A stretch of 64,000 nt of DNA from contig NC_059473.1 in the NCBI RefSeq assembly GCF_018139145.2, positions 64,338,707 to 64,402,706 of the forward strand, in the 5' to 3' direction. This DNA comes from Gymnogyps californianus. Lineage: Eukaryota; Chordata; Aves; Accipitriformes; Cathartidae. A program made the position numbers and the translations under genes. Positions within the stretch are counted from its first letter, which is position 1. Each line of letters opens with the position of its first letter. Under the pieces are notes generated by a model. It ran no database searches and had not been told where the DNA came from. It worked only from the letters and a program-made list of their open reading frames with translations. Positions 41,871 through 55,993 of this stretch are shown here, in pieces.

Positions 41871-44147
41871 TTTCAGAATGTATTTTGGTCAACTCTTGTC
41901 CAACCGTTATTTCATATAGGAGAAATGGGTTTTATCTCCCTTCTGCACTCCAGGCTTCTATCAGCAGAGTGACATCCAAGTGAGTGATCCAAACACGAGA
42001 AAAACCCAGGCTGTCCCAATGGTGAAGTACAGAGGGTGTGGCAGTTTTTAAAGAGCCTTAACACGATGACACATGGGAGAGAAAGACAGAGTGAGGGAAA
42101 ATAAATCATAGAGCAAGACTGGAAGGTAAAGACGAAGAGAGGTATAAAAGCAGTTCTTTAGTTTTTCTAAACCAAAAATAGTCCAGTCATGTTAAGACGT
42201 GAGCAGGTAGGAAAGTACAGCTTCGCAGCTTTAAAATTGCATATTGTTTTTCAGCTGTAACACAAAAGAGAGTTTGAAAAAAGTGAAAAACGTTCCAGCA
42301 GGTTTCGGAGCAGGAAGGAGGCTATGCCAAATTATTGCTGATGTTCAGTCTTTACAGGTGTGCTTTCTCCTTCACCTTGATGGGAAATCCCCTCATTCAA
42401 TCTCATAAAACGTAGCAGAACGATTGTAAGCAACTTCCTACCCGGTGTCCTTTTCTTCTGCTTTTCAAGCCACAGCGAGGCAACAGGAATTAAGACCCTG
42501 CAGGTTATGGCACATGGATGAAACCGTATCAGCTTGCACAGCATCACTGGCAGTGGGGTTCTGGAGGGCCGCTGGCAGCCCTGTGTAAGGAAACATTTAG
42601 CAGAGCAGGGGCCAGCTTAAGCTGTTTGCTGTGGCTTGGTCTTCCTCCGAATACTTTCTCCCACACTTCTCAAGAAAGCTTGTTTTACTCTTAAAGTAAG
42701 AACCATGTTACATGGTGTTGCATTTCAGTAGGGAAGTGCTGACTGTAAGTGGGATGGGCATTTGTTTTGTATTATTTTAGAATAAAGATGATTCACAGGG
42801 AAAAAGATCTTTAAAACCATATCCTATCATATCCTGTCTCCATTATACACAAAGAACTAGGTACTAATATCTCCAGTTGCACATTTTACTGTCCAAAAAC
42901 CAAAATGAAAAAAAAAAAAAAAAGGAAAGAACAAGCACGACCCAAATGTATCATTTCCTTACAATCTTCATTATCAGATTCCTTAAAAATATTGGAAAAT
43001 TATCAGAAAATGCTACTCTGCTGTCAAAATACAAATATTTTACAAGATTTTATTTAATTTTTAAATAGTTTGAATCTTACTGGCAATATCAGCTTCTGTA
43101 TGTTATTTCAGTTTTCTTGTGCTATTTAATTTTTATTTGATTCCTATTTTTATTTTTTTAAAACCTTTACATTAGTGCTAATATGATGTCTGTATTCTGT
43201 TTATCATTAGAAAGAATAATAACACTTTGTATTGCTAAACTGACATCATGTAGCAGAACCATTCCAATATTTAGTGTTTCAATACAGTTGTTTTGATGTT
43301 TCCCCAGAAACCTTTTGGAATTTGTTTTATAAAGCAAATCTCAATATTTTGACTTTTTGCCCCAAATTTGGAAATGTAATTTCTTCTTACCTGGCATTAA
43401 GCTGATAATCAGCACCATTCTCTTCTCAGTTTTCATGGGGTGCATATGAGATCAGACATTCTTCTTGTCTCTTGCTTTGATTCCTCTTACCCGGCTCATT
43501 CCCATCCTAACGGTAGAGCCATAAAACCAACACTAGTCCTCTTCCCTGTGCACTCACTCAGCCGCCTGGGACTAGAGCTGAGACATTTTTCCCCTCCTGT
43601 AGGAGCTCAGACTCTGGGAGCTTGATAAAAAACTCTAGATAGTTGGAAAAAAACAGGGTCACATCTTATTCCATATCATTTTTGTGAGATACTGTGTTTT
43701 TTCTTCACGATTTATTAGTATAAAGGACAGAATGGGAGATGAATAACTCAATGAGATCTTGTATTAATTTTGCAAACATACCACAAGAAAATGTATACAT
43801 CAGAATATTTGGTAGCAATTCACTCATACATTGCTACTTCTGCATGTGCAATGAAAACATACAGCATATTCCTCTGGCACTGTAATTAGAAAATGTGCAT
43901 TGTTGAAAAGCTTATTATAAATACAGAGAGAAATATTCCCTTAATTTTAATTTATTTTTAATTATTTTTTTCACAGTTTTTTACACCCAATAAATAAAGT
44001 ATTACAAATGAAATATTTGACTAAAGTGAACTAAACAACAAGTTAGAACAAGCCTTGAGGAAAAAATCTATTAATTATTTTTGATTAATTTCCATCTCTT
44101 GAGATTTTTACTGTGATGAAAATTATAATTAAAGATTTTTCACCAAA

Positions 44148-44170
44148 GGCCTGATCCAAAGCTTGTGAAA
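44148..44170. repeat. Family A repeat terminus
   Basis: ggcctgatccaaagcttgtg matches the outer arm of family A. A matching inner arm, ttgaagtcagtgg and then ccattgag, appears separately at 44550-44577. Confidence 0.4.
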
Positions 44171-47100
44171 GGTAATAGGTGCTATCACAGTTAGTTTGGT
44201 AATTATCAAGAAATTACCAAAATGGTCTATCATTTCAATTTTCATATTCTATATATTCTACATATATACTAAATATGCAGGGCATTCTATACTTACTATT
44301 GTAGCTTTTTCTATCGTAGCATTAGCCAAAACCTCAAGGCCTAAAACAAATGTTGTGACTTAATCAAAACAAATACTCACAGCATATTTCAATTTGAAAA
44401 AAACCCCATCATATTTAAATTTTTCTGCTGATTTGGGATGAAACAAAATGTTGGCATCTCAGAGTCTCACAGGGAGTGACAGTTCTAAGTTGCACATGGG
44501 TGGCCCACTTTCTTTAGTCATGCACGTGGCTTGTCAGCCAGTTGTCTTGTTGAAGTCAGTGGAAATTTTGCCATTGAGTGAAACAGAATGACAGCTAGGA
44601 ACTTTATTTTCTTTTGAATAAATACATATCTTTCTTAGCTTTTCCTTTTACCTCATCACCTTCTTTCCTCTTGCATCTCCACAACCATCTCTCATTTCAT
44701 ACTGCTGCGGCCATTTCATACTTGATAGACCACTGTGGGCTCTGGGCAGATTGTTACGTGCCACGTGGACTTTTCTTTTGTGATCGAAGTGTCTCCCTTT
44801 CAGGAAGAGCTGTCTCATTGCAATGCCTCTCAAGGCCCTATCTCTCTGTGATCAAAATATGTTCCTGTTATGTGAATTTAAGCTGATTCTGACCAGCCAG
44901 GAGGAAGGAGAAAAGAGGAAGGACGCTGGTGCGGTTATGGTGTTAGCCAGAGCCTCTGGGGATGAAGGTGTATTTCCCTATTCTGCCACAAATGGCTGTG
45001 GTGGCTTCAGGCAAATTACTTAAAGTGCTATACAGGTCCCTAAAATGTTACTTAGGCAGCAAAATAATACTTTAAAAAACACGGTCCTGAAACCACTGCT
45101 GGTCGTGCCCTGAAATTCATCAGGCCCCTGAGCTTTTGTTTCCCTCTGCCTGTATCAGAAATGCTTCAGTGTGGACATGACTGAACAGCTCAGTGCCTGG
45201 CTCATGCCTGAGCTTGCCTGGCCAAAAAGCCTTGGCACTGCTCCACCTACCTCCTGCCGGGGATGGGGCCTGGCTGGCAGGCTCACCTGCTGCCAGCCCA
45301 CCCGGCTGGGTCCCAGGCGAGGGGACAGTCAGTGTCTTCACTGTAGATTATGGTTGCACCTTTGAAGTGAACCCCGTGATCATCCTGCCCCACTTGCTCT
45401 GCTCCAGTCTGCGTTGCAGAGTGGCCGGGGAGCGCGCAGGCTGGATGTTCTCTCGGGTAGAAGTAAGCTGGGAGTGCGTGGCAGGAGCACACCTAGTGCA
45501 CTCCTGTGCTAATCGGCTTTCAGTGCCTGGTGCCAGACTACAGCTACTCGCAATTAAAACCTCCTGAAGCGCTCAGCGGGTGGACATGGGGTCCTCAGCA
45601 TCAACCATGTCAGGCAGCAAATCCATGCCTGTTGAGCTGTTCTACTTGCTAATGTAGAAACGGAGTGGGAGTTAAGTGCGGAGATGCTCAACTGTGTCCC
45701 TTTTGTACCTAACCTTCAATTGCTCTGTAGCTCAGGTCCCCACCCAGGAATGAGGATGTCAGTGCTCTTCTGCCTGTCCTAGCCATAGTTACTGGATTTC
45801 ACCCTGTGGTTGTTAGTCAGGTATTATCTTGCTTGAGTAAAGATTTCATGAAAAGAAAAAAACCCTGTCTCTTACAAAGATAAATGTGCGGCCAAATTCT
45901 GTGCTTAGTTAGATACATGTAATAACCAAGATCTTGGAATTTTCTTCCCCTACTTAAACCTTTGTAAAAAGAGTCAGAAAACCTGTTAATCATCTGCCCC
46001 GATTTCCTTTACTAAAAGGCAGGCAAATACTGTCCTGTTTTTTCCAACAAGATGGCTGGGGAAGGATGGGAGCTCAACAATCTGTTTTCAGTGTCTTATG
46101 GACTTTTACATTTCCCTGGTTTTTCTTAAGTGAACTCTTCTCCACACCTACCTTCTCACAGGTGTATTTAACTGATGTACATTTGACCTCCTTTCTCACC
46201 TCTGTTTGCACTCTACCACTGTCAGGTGGTTAGTCTAACTTCCCCAAAACTGTCTTTCTGTCTATATTGTTAAAATCTTTTATTTTCATATCCTGACTCT
46301 CCTGGTGGTAACTTTAAAAAAAGATAAATACAGCCTTTCTTTTATTAAGAAAAGGGATGCATTTCAAGCCATGTTAATTAATCTTTGATAAAATCTTGAG
46401 GAAGACAAGACAACTGAAGTTTTTAAGCCCTGTTAGCCAGTGAGGGGGAGCTAAGGATTTTAACAGAGCTGTAAATATAAAAAAAGGTTAAGATGTTTTG
46501 ATTTTTTAAATCTTATGCAATAAGTCTTTGAGGGAGATGAAAACCAAGCTAGAAGTCTGCCATCAGAATACTTGAATGGCTGGTATCCAAGTGACGCTGA
46601 CTTTCCAGATTTGTTTTTAACTTCAGAAAGTCCAAGAAAACTCAAAAAAGCTAGGTACACTTTCTAAATACCAGTCAAAATGATTATAATAGGTTCCTCG
46701 GGCACTACCTGACTAGCTGAGAAAGATTAAAGATTGTTTTTTCCTTGGTTTCAGGATTGTAGCATAGATCATGAATGAACTGGATTAAAACCAACCCTCA
46801 TTTACTTTTTTTTTTCCTTCTCCTTTTTAGAGAAGACGAGGCCTGTATACCAAGTATCTAGCCAGGTGCATAGAAAAGCAGTATATAGTTTCAATATGAA
46901 AATGACCACCTCTCTGCCTCAGAACCCTGTAACATATACATTATACTACACAGTCTGGCATACATTGTGACTGCCACTTCCAGAGACGTGAGAGTCATAC
47001 AAGCCGACTGTGTCCTTCAGTCAATTTTGGATCGGGCCCTTGGTTGCCTTTTCTGAATTGAGCACTGGCTCACTCAAAATCCTTGAACAAGTAACTTGGG

Positions 47101-48744
47101 GAAATCTTTTCTAAAAGTCCCCCACATTTTGGGTTCTTCTTTTTTTAGATAGCCTAATTTAGACACCTGCTGGTAAGTGTTTAAAGCCAGACAACCGTAA
47201 ACAGAGGCATGCAAAGTCAGTGAATACTTTTGAGCCCTTTCAGCCTTACCTCTGTATGGCTGATTAATTTCTGGTGTGATTTGGGAGGCCCAGATGGGTT
47301 ACATCAGGGCTAAATTGTGAAATTTAACTTTGTATGTATAAAATTTGTTGAGTTGGGGTTTTTTTCAGAAAAGCTGATCAAGATCTTCAAACTGTAAGGA
47401 CTAAAGGTAAGTCCTCAATCTACTCATCTATCTGTGAAATACGGCCTGCTTTGATGAGGTTTTTTATCTCTTGACCAAAGATGAAAAAGATGTGTATTTG
47501 TTAGCTTCCATGACTTTAGGCACTTAAGTCTGACCTGAACCGCTCACTTCAGACTGTTACTAGCAACAAGAAGTCCTGAATTGCAACTTAGTTCAAAAAT
47601 AGTAAGGAAAATAGGATGAGGAGAAAGCACGTTTGGTGGTCACCTTTTTACTGCTGAGCTTATCTCTGTCACAGGGAATTAAAAGCAAAATCAAGAAACA
47701 AAACATTGAAAACAGAGAAATCCACAAGAAAAAAAAGAATCTGACTCATGAAAGGGATGCCCTTACTTTCCCTATTGGTAAAAATGAATCACTTCTGTGT
47801 GTGAGAGCTAAGTGAAAAAAAGATCAACTGTAAATATTGCTTTCTTTTTCCTCCCTTTTATCCTGTTCTTGCACCTACAGGCTGTGGTTGCTATGAAAAA
47901 TAAATGACATTTTCTGAAGTGATATCCACAGAGGCAGAGTCCCCACAACACTCAGCCAGCTAACCTGGAAAGTTAATCTAGGTTCCCTTATTTTGTTCAG
48001 TTGTCCAGGCTTTGGGCCAAATAGCATGAGACTAATTTTTAAGATTCAGCTGATCTGCCCTTGTACTTAAAGCCAGTATCTTGCTGTTTGGGAAACTCTT
48101 GTACGCGGCTAAGATGTAGGGGTGGTGTTTTGCCTGAGCAGGCTTTTGAGTCTTTGATACAGAAACTTTGTGCTTGCCATTTTAGTTCGCTATGTTTGAT
48201 CAAACCTTCTTGTGCCTTGGTGCCTGTGAATAAGCCTAGTCTTTGTGCAGTCTGTGATAGTAAAATAAAGAGATGGAGAACTAAAGGTGATTTGACTCTG
48301 AAGTTAACAAAAAGTATAGGTATGATTCAGTGACTAAAGGAAATCCTGCCCCTAAGCTTGACTTCAGTGGTTGTTGGCCTATGATATGAAGGCCTAAGTA
48401 TGTGATATGTACCAATGTTTGGTAAAAACAAAAGCAAACCCAAGTCTATTGATTAATAGATTTTTTTTTTCTATAAAAGACGCCATGTAAACCAGAAATG
48501 TATATATATTTTGCTTTTTTAAGAGACCGCTATAAAACTCAACAATACTCCCAAATAAGATAGCACCAATTAATTCACATAATACAGACTGACATATTAA
48601 CATTTGAATAGTTGAGGCCAGATCCACAACCTCTTATAAATCAGGCAAACTTACTTTTTCCAGGCAGAGTTATAGCCAGTTTTCCCTCACTGAGCATCTG
48701 TACTACTGTTTTTAAATTACCTGAATGTAAATTAATGATGGAAG

Positions 48745-50402
48745 TGTGGAGCCATCCACAAAAGACTATTGCCACTAAAGTAAAACCAAGTGTAATTATC
48801 AGATTATTGTCCAACCTGTTCTTGAAATCCTTCAGTCACTCTGCTAGGGAAGTGAGTAAAGTCTTCCAGAATCTGTCCAAAAGACTTTATCACCCATCTG
48901 CATACCATTATCACTTGTATTAACTGAACTGATCTTTGAGTCAGATCCATAGATCCATTTATCAATTTCACAATACAAAATGCCTTTTCAAAACTCCCCA
49001 GCACAAGCAATATCCTTCAACCTCTTATTTAACAGGAGAACCAGGATGGCTGCCAGGGTTTGCAAGAGGGTTGAGAAGCAGAATACATCTAGTATGCAAT
49101 ACGGATGGAACTAGGATACTTTTGGAGGTCCATAGTATCAGCACAGATTGGGAGGGCACCATCAGAAATCTCCCCAGCACAGAATAAACCAATATTAGCT
49201 TTTTTTCCTAGCCATGTGATATTGTCGTCTCTCATCCAGTTTGTGAGGCACTGCAGTTGTTGGTCTGCCGCACTGCCCAGATCATTCCTCCTTTTGTGTT
49301 TGTGGCGTTCTGCTCCTGTGCAGCATTGTGCAGGCTTCTTCTTTGATTTCCAGCACGCTAAATTTTGACCATTCTTCCCATTTAAAAAGATCAGTACGAA
49401 CTGTGATTCTTTTCACCAAAGTACTTGCAGCTGCCCACAAGTTTTTAAAGTATGATTTCTATTGTACTGTGCAAGTCATTATGGAAACATTAAATATAAC
49501 TGGATTCAGAATACCCATGGCAGAATCGCATCCGCTTGAGATACTTTCTTTGTTTGGTGGGGAATCACTGATAAGTAGATTTGAAACCAATTTTTTCAGC
49601 CAAGCTTATCTACCTGATGGTGACTGTATCAAGATTCTGCTTCCCTCTGGGAACGCCATGTGGACAATGACAAAGCTTTACTGCAGTTGAAATATAGCCC
49701 ATCTTCTGCTTCTTCCTTCTGTGCTACGTCTATTACCTATCAAAGAAATAAATTAGTTTGGTTTGAAGTGAGCTGTTCTTGACACACCCTTGTTGCCTGT
49801 TTTTATCACTTTATTATCTTTAAGGCACTTGACATGGATTGTTCAGTAATTCGTTCCAGGATTTTTATAGACTGATTAGTTTATGATGCTTGGCATCTTC
49901 ACATCTTCCTTTCTCTCTCTTTAAAAGGCTTCTGCCCTTTCTCGTTTTCTGGACCCTCCTTTGTCCTCCCCAGGTTCCCACAGGCAATCACTAATATTTG
50001 GGAAAGTATCCTGGTTAGTTCCAAAATCAGCTAGTTTGGCTACTTCCAAGTTTTGCTAGCTTTGTCTAGAGTAATTTTCATCTAGCTCTGCCGGCTAGAA
50101 CATAACTCACTTATCTAAATATGTTCTTCAACCTCCTTTTTCTGTGCTCTGTCTGGTACTCTTCTGTCCTTGTTAAAATGTATTTTCTTCCAAGTGGCTG
50201 ATTGCAATTTATCTTTTGTGTTTGTGTGTATGTGAAGCCATGCTTGCTTTCTTTCTACACGATGCAATGGATCTATACATTGTTTTCCTCTTCTTTCTAA
50301 TACATTCATAGCTAGTTTTTTTCTTGCCTTTTATGCCTCATGATAATTTAAATCTGTTTTCCATCTGAGGTTTTCTGATTTTTCCCCACTTGATCATGCT
50401 TG
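48745..50402 (-). mobile_element. CR1 LINE fragment (pol to 3' end, degraded)
   Basis: Read on the minus strand, this follows the order of a CR1-type non-LTR element. At about 50260-50402 is the Lys/Arg-rich linker before the reverse transcriptase. At about 49830-49880 is the degraded start of RT, read as KILERIT where CR1 has a KILEQII-like motif. At 49671-49696 is YFNCSKAL (the YLDFSKAF motif). At 48781-48840 the sequence gaaggatttcaagaacagg begins a match to the conserved CR1 3' end. The spacing of roughly 0.9 kb from the RT motif to the 3' end fits an intact arrangement. Stops and shifts are frequent, so the copy is old. Apparent plus-strand open frames here are antisense to it. Confidence 0.75.
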
Positions 50403-50688
50403 GAAATAATGCTTATAAAATAATATGCCTTTCAAGAGTGCTTCCTGTAGCAGTGGACATCCTAACCTAAAGGCCAGGAAATATAAGCTTAAGTACTACT
50501 TAACTTGCAAAATAAAGTCACGAAAGCAATAAGAGTTAAAGCAAATGGGAAACAGACTGCAATCATTGTCCAAAAAGACAGTGACCTCTTCATCTCACTC
50601 AAAGCTGAAAACCAGTAGCTGTATGTTACATGGCATTATGAACTAACTCAAAGACATTGGATAAAATACTTCTATTTTTAGCCTTTGT

Positions 50689-50799
50689 CTTACAATATAA
50701 GGACATTATAGAAAAAATAGTGAGTGATGTTATTAGGAAAATAGTGTTAAGATTACAATATAAAAAAAATATTATTTTTTCTATAGATTATATTGTAGG
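50689..50799. repeat. Imperfect inverted repeat (AT-rich hairpin)
   Basis: The left arm (cttacaatataaggacatta then tagaaaaaatag, 50689-50720) is the near reverse complement of the right arm (attattttttctatagatta then tattgtagg, 50771-50799). A direct copy of ttacaatata lies between them at 50753-50762. No coding potential; origin unknown. Confidence 0.55.
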
Positions 50800-53518
50800 T
50801 TTGACATAGGAATACCATAGCTGTATCATGAGATGTGTTGTGCTGATCATGAAACTGACCTAAAATGTTCGAAAAAGTATCATATGTACTTCACAAATAG
50901 CTTCTGTGAATACTTATTGTCCCTTGTATGATCATGCACCTTTCTCTCTTCTGTTTAGAAGCCTAGGCTTTTCTAAAGAGGCTGTGTTTTCTTTTAAAAG
51001 CTGCTGTGATATGCCTTTGAGCATGTTTCATTTGCTGTTTTGACTGGCTTGACTTCTCACTTCAACAATGCAGCTGAATTACAAGTCTTGCATTAATTTT
51101 AATTCATCCTTTTGATAACATTAATAATAAAGAAGTCAGTCTTATCAGGGGTGAGGATCAAGGAGGATTAAGAAGCTGAAGCATGTGGGATAGAATAGAG
51201 CACGAATCAGGTCTGCCAGATGGAAAATGAAAAGATGAAGAGAGAGGAGCAGGGGGTGGCTCATGAAATAGAGGAGGAGGATGAAACTGGGGAGCAGAGT
51301 GTTACTGTGAAACTTCAGGCTTTGTGGGAATTCACAAGCTATCAGACTTGCCTTCAAACATCCCAGCCTTTTCTTAGAGGCACTATGAGTACAGGCAGTG
51401 CAGTTCTGGCAATGATTACAATAGAGAAAGATGGCTAACATTGTTACTGTACTGCATGAAATTGGGAGCAGGTCACATGTGGCTGCTATGGTGAGATCAC
51501 GCGATTTGAGTCTGTGCTGGGGTTTGAATTGCTAAGTACTCCAGGATGCCTAGAGTAAAAAGGAGAGGACATTCAGACGCGGGCTGCCTCATGACCTAGC
51601 TCCAAGCCCCTTCCCACCCATTCCAGGGGGCAGTGGTGGGACAGCTGAAGGAAAAGATGCTTCACCTCCCCCTGTCACCACATCCTCCCCCAGGATCCCT
51701 CTGCCTGTTCTCTGGAGATATGTACTGAGCTTCTTGCCCTTGGCCACATGCAGATTATTTTAAGTGGCCTGAAGGAGCAGGAGAATTGGCTGCAATAGAT
51801 GGGTATCATACAAGCCAGGTTGAAGACTAGCTATGAATTTCTGGACACTGTTGTGGCCACATTAACTTGAAATAGAGACTAAGTTATTAGCATGTTACTA
51901 TTCATAAGGGAATTTTCAAAACACTGAAGGGCAGTTAGTGCCTAGTCCCCAGTGAACGTCAATGAGGGCTAGACACCTGACTCTCAGCTGCACCTCCCTT
52001 CTGAATCACTTACAGGGTTGACAGAAAATTAAATTAGCGAAGAGGTAGACTAAGGAGTGTTGCAGGGATGAGTACGAATAAAAAAGGGGAGGACAGGAAC
52101 AGCAAAACTTACCCACATCTTGGGCTTAAAGGAGTAGTACATTGACAGGGATTGGCAATCAGCAATGCGAAGTATGTGAGGCAGGAAAACACTTCTGCAT
52201 GCGTCTGTGGATAGAAGTAATTTTTTTAAACAAAAGAGTATTTCATGTAATTGCAGGTTTCATGTGTTAAAATCAGTTGTTGCTTCATTAGAGCATTTGC
52301 AGTGTGGCTGGTCAGTTTGTAGATATATATAGATATCCTTTGGAGTCCAAGCAGCTTTTCTCCGATTTCTAGTGTTATGTTTAAAATAGCACGATGGCTG
52401 TTACTATAACACAGCTTTATCATGTGCACTATTTAAGCCTGCCAAAATAAATGGGGATATAAAGGAAAGAGAGGGACGGTGGCTGACTGAGTAGTGTTCA
52501 AACTGTCAAATTCCTTATGAACAAATTAGCTGATCCTAATCTAGTTGACATTGGGAAATCATCCAGCATTTATTTTTTGATATAAGATGACTTTTTATTG
52601 GAACTGAAACAACTGCTTCCTTGGCTCTGCTTACATCCTTCCTCACCACAGAGTGCTTGGTATGGCTAGCAGAGAGAAGTCTTATTCCTCGTCTTTCGCA
52701 TGCTGCCTGTGCATTAATACAAAGGTTTTGGGGTGGGGGATAAGGAAAACCTCTTCGCTGAAAGCAGCCCGGAGAGGAAAGCCTATAGTAGGCTGATGTA
52801 GATGTGAGAATGCTAAAGCATTGCTAGAAGGCTAAGCTAGAGCTGGGCCATTCCACCATACAACACCAGGCAGGATTTTGTCGTGATCTTTCTGAAATGG
52901 GGCCTTTCCTTTGCCATCTACTTGGAATAATTATGTGCTTATATTTTGTCCTCCTTGAACCTGTTGGAATCAAACCCCTGACAACAAATGCATAGAAGAT
53001 AACTTCTGATGTAAAAGACTTCTGTTGTTGAGTTATGTGGGTGAGCTGTGCCAGTTTTCAGTCGTCATGGGAAATCTCTCGGTGTGCATATGATGTGCTT
53101 AATGTGGTGCTTGGGAGAGCTCTTCAGAAGTCTGTTCTTCAAGTTTTGTTCCAGTTCCAGCAGGCTGGTCCACCAGCTCAGCTTTCTGGTTGAAGAATGA
53201 ACAATTTGTTACTTCAAATACCTTAGGGTTATAGATTAAAAGTGAGGTTTGGCTAAGTATCAGTGGATGGTTGCTGGATGCTGGGGAACTAAAAGGCCAC
53301 AACCAGAGGGAAGAGAAGGAATCTCACGTCTTCTGTTCAGAAACAAAGACAGAGAAAAAAGAAAACCCTTGAAAAGGGAAAATTAAGAGTTACAGCAACC
53401 ACATATTAGAGCTAATTGCCCGGGCACTTTACAAAATTTGATTTCAGTGTGGGGGGAACTTAATTTGCTCTTGGCAACAGGGTAGAATGCTTAATTCAAC
53501 TTAACAAAAATACGTTTT

Positions 53519-53812
53519 TTGAAAGAGGAAACAAGACTGACAGAATTTTGGCATGTCAACAAAAGGCAAGAATACAAAAAGAAAAGGATTAGTGAAAATG
53601 AAGATCAAGAAAGGATCAAAAATATATTGGCTAGAGTCCAGGAAACATTTGTTACATTTTATAAGAAATGCTATTCTTCCCAAGTGTGTAGAACAGAGGA
53701 ACTAGCTGATCTTTACCTAAAGCGATATTGGCCACCCTGCGTGCTAATGAACAGATGTCCCCATAGGAATCAGAAAAGCGTTGATCTCTGTACTGTAACC
53801 GAAATGGCATAA
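53519..53812 (+). pseudogene. L1-like LINE ORF2 fragment (degraded)
   Basis: A 97-codon plus-strand reading frame. Its middle reads EYKKKRISENEDQERIKNI and then ETFVTFYKKCYSSQ followed by EELADLYL. This resembles the segment of L1-clade ORF2 just before the reverse transcriptase, where an I-x-x-x-F-x-x-FY-x-x-LYSS block precedes an LP and an EI-x-x-AI motif; a weak VTEMA follows at the right distance. No endonuclease or YADD motif was seen nearby. Another APE-type LINE is possible. L1 is rare in bird genomes, so the call is tentative. Confidence 0.45.
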
Positions 53813-55993
53813 ACTGCTAGGTCCACATGCATTAAAAACAAATGAAAAATTCAGTAAGGACTTGCACAATTATATTGATTTATAAGTAAACAATAATGCC
53901 TAATACATTAAATATGACACAATAAGCTGGTTTTACATTTAGTAAAAGCTTTTCTTGTCTTCTGTTTCTTACAAGATAAGGACTTGAGCCACTCCATAAA
54001 ATGGCCAGAGGGCAGGCTTAAGAGAAGGAGAATATTTTTTCCATGTGATGCCCAAGTGTATTGTGGCAAAACCAGTGCCATAGGATAGCAAGAAGGCCAA
54101 AATATAGATTAATTAAAAGAGATCAGTCAAATCAGCATAGGATGGGTCCATCAGGAGGTTTCAGACTGAGAGACCCCTAAACTGCTGATTATTGACTGCT
54201 GATACACACCAGCATCACTCAGTACTTGGCCTTGTTCTTTATATCCTCCCCTTATCATTTTTGCTAGTGGCAAATGCAGATATTGAATACTGAGCTAGAT
54301 CAGTCTTAGGTCTGATCCAGTATGAATATTTTTACAGTCTGCTCTTGCATTCCTATGACCTGATTGTATTTCTGCCATATTTTTCTAACAAACAACTTCT
54401 TAGGAAAAATTTACTCTTAGCTGCGATTCCCAGCTGAGACTTGGTAACTAAATGATACGAGCAACAAATAACCCAAGACCAGTTTTTTTTTTCCATGTGG
54501 TTGCAATCACTGATGTATGCCTTGGAGTAGAATAAAAATTCAGAGCAGAATTACTGGAAGAATTATCTGACTATTGGTGTTTCCCATCCAAAATTTTCAT
54601 ATTACCTATGTGTAATAAGATGCAGAATGAACAGACTGAAGAAATTCTTCCTGTGGTCTAAACTAGGAAGTGTATCATTTATTTTATTCAAATAATTTAT
54701 CTGCAAAGCAGATTAAACTTGAATGACTTTCCAAAACTATTCAAAGCTACTGCAAAACTGTATAATGTCAATTTTTAAAAGTGTTGCCTGCAAAATTTGT
54801 CTGGATACCTTGAGACTGCTGGGACATTTTTTTACCATGCCTAAATTCAGATCAAGTAACGAAAGAAAAGGTTTAGGACAGAAGACTGTGGGAACTGTCA
54901 AGAGGACTAGTAATTGTAGAGCCAAGTCTTTCACTGCTAAACTCTGTCCACATGGGCACTGCTGAATGTGTCAAATTACTTTGATTTAGCTAGACTCAAA
55001 CAACCCACAACTGTCTCTTTCTGATATGGAAAAACTTTTTTTTTCAGTTTATATTATGTCATTTGGAAAGGGATTCATGCTTGACTAGGAGGAACATTCT
55101 CGTACCTGACAGAACGTCCCCTGAGCTATTTTTATCTGAGCAATGATACTGGTGTAAGCAAGTGACTAAACATTCCTGCGTAAGTAAGGCACGAGCCACT
55201 ACTCAGAGGCCATGTTAGTAACCAAGAGATGTAATCTGGTGGCATTCCAGTGGTCTACTAGCATGAGCTCTGTTTCCTTGGTGCGGTTCCTGGGAGATGA
55301 CCACCACCACTGGAATTACAAGTAATTTACAGTCGGAGATGGAGCAGTCAAGACCTTGATGCTCCACACTAGAAATAGCCTTCCAAGATATGAGGAGCAA
55401 GAAATGTAAGCAATCTTAACCTACTACAGCCCACTAATACAGCTGTTTAGAGGCTTAAGAAGAAGAAAGTTAAATTGCAGGCTTTTGATATGAAAAGCTG
55501 CCCAAGCCATTTGTTTGCAAAAAAAAAAAAGTTTTTGGAAACAACTAGAGATTGTTATCAGAGTTTTAAAAAATGGCAGTGAATCATCAGAAGTCACTTG
55601 CAGTGACTCATACTGTGGTCAGAGTTTTCATATGTCACGCAGGTATTTTTCTCAAAGAATACCTTCTGGTGTTTGTTTTTTTATTGTCAGTTATTCAGGA
55701 CATTACTTTGTATTAGTCTTCTACAGCAGTCCATACTATGAGCACATATGGTTCAGTCTGTCATACTAGCTAATCGTGCAACGCTATGTTCTGTACCCCT
55801 TTCAGTTCGTCTATTACAAGCTTTGAATTGTCGAAACAAAGAGCTGAACTCACCTTTGGATTACAGTGTTTTGAGACAGCAATCTACGTGTAGGTACTCA
55901 AGAAGCACTCTCTTGCTGGTTGCTATAGGATGGGTTGTGTGGGCTTCTTCCCTTCCCAGGCCCTGAGTGCAGCTTCTCTGCCTCGTGCAACCT

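Larger units (their letters stand above)
37411..48744. other. Intergenic sequence, no gene recognised
   Basis: Up to about 39.5 kb the sequence may continue the gypsy-type relic but shows no further motif I can name. Beyond that it is AT-rich with family A repeat pieces at 41812-41870, 44148-44170, 44550-44577 and 47015-47040. A perfect 10-base stem with a 7-base loop occurs at 44195-44221 (tttggtaatt / aattaccaaa). Confidence 0.55.

Noticed and set aside
42142..42150. TATA-like tataaaag in the upstream interval
   Set aside because: No downstream gene, initiator or CpG context; such an octamer is expected by chance in AT-rich sequence.
49328..49690. 120-codon plus-strand open frame
   Set aside because: It is antisense to the CR1 reverse-transcriptase fragment and so is explained by that element.
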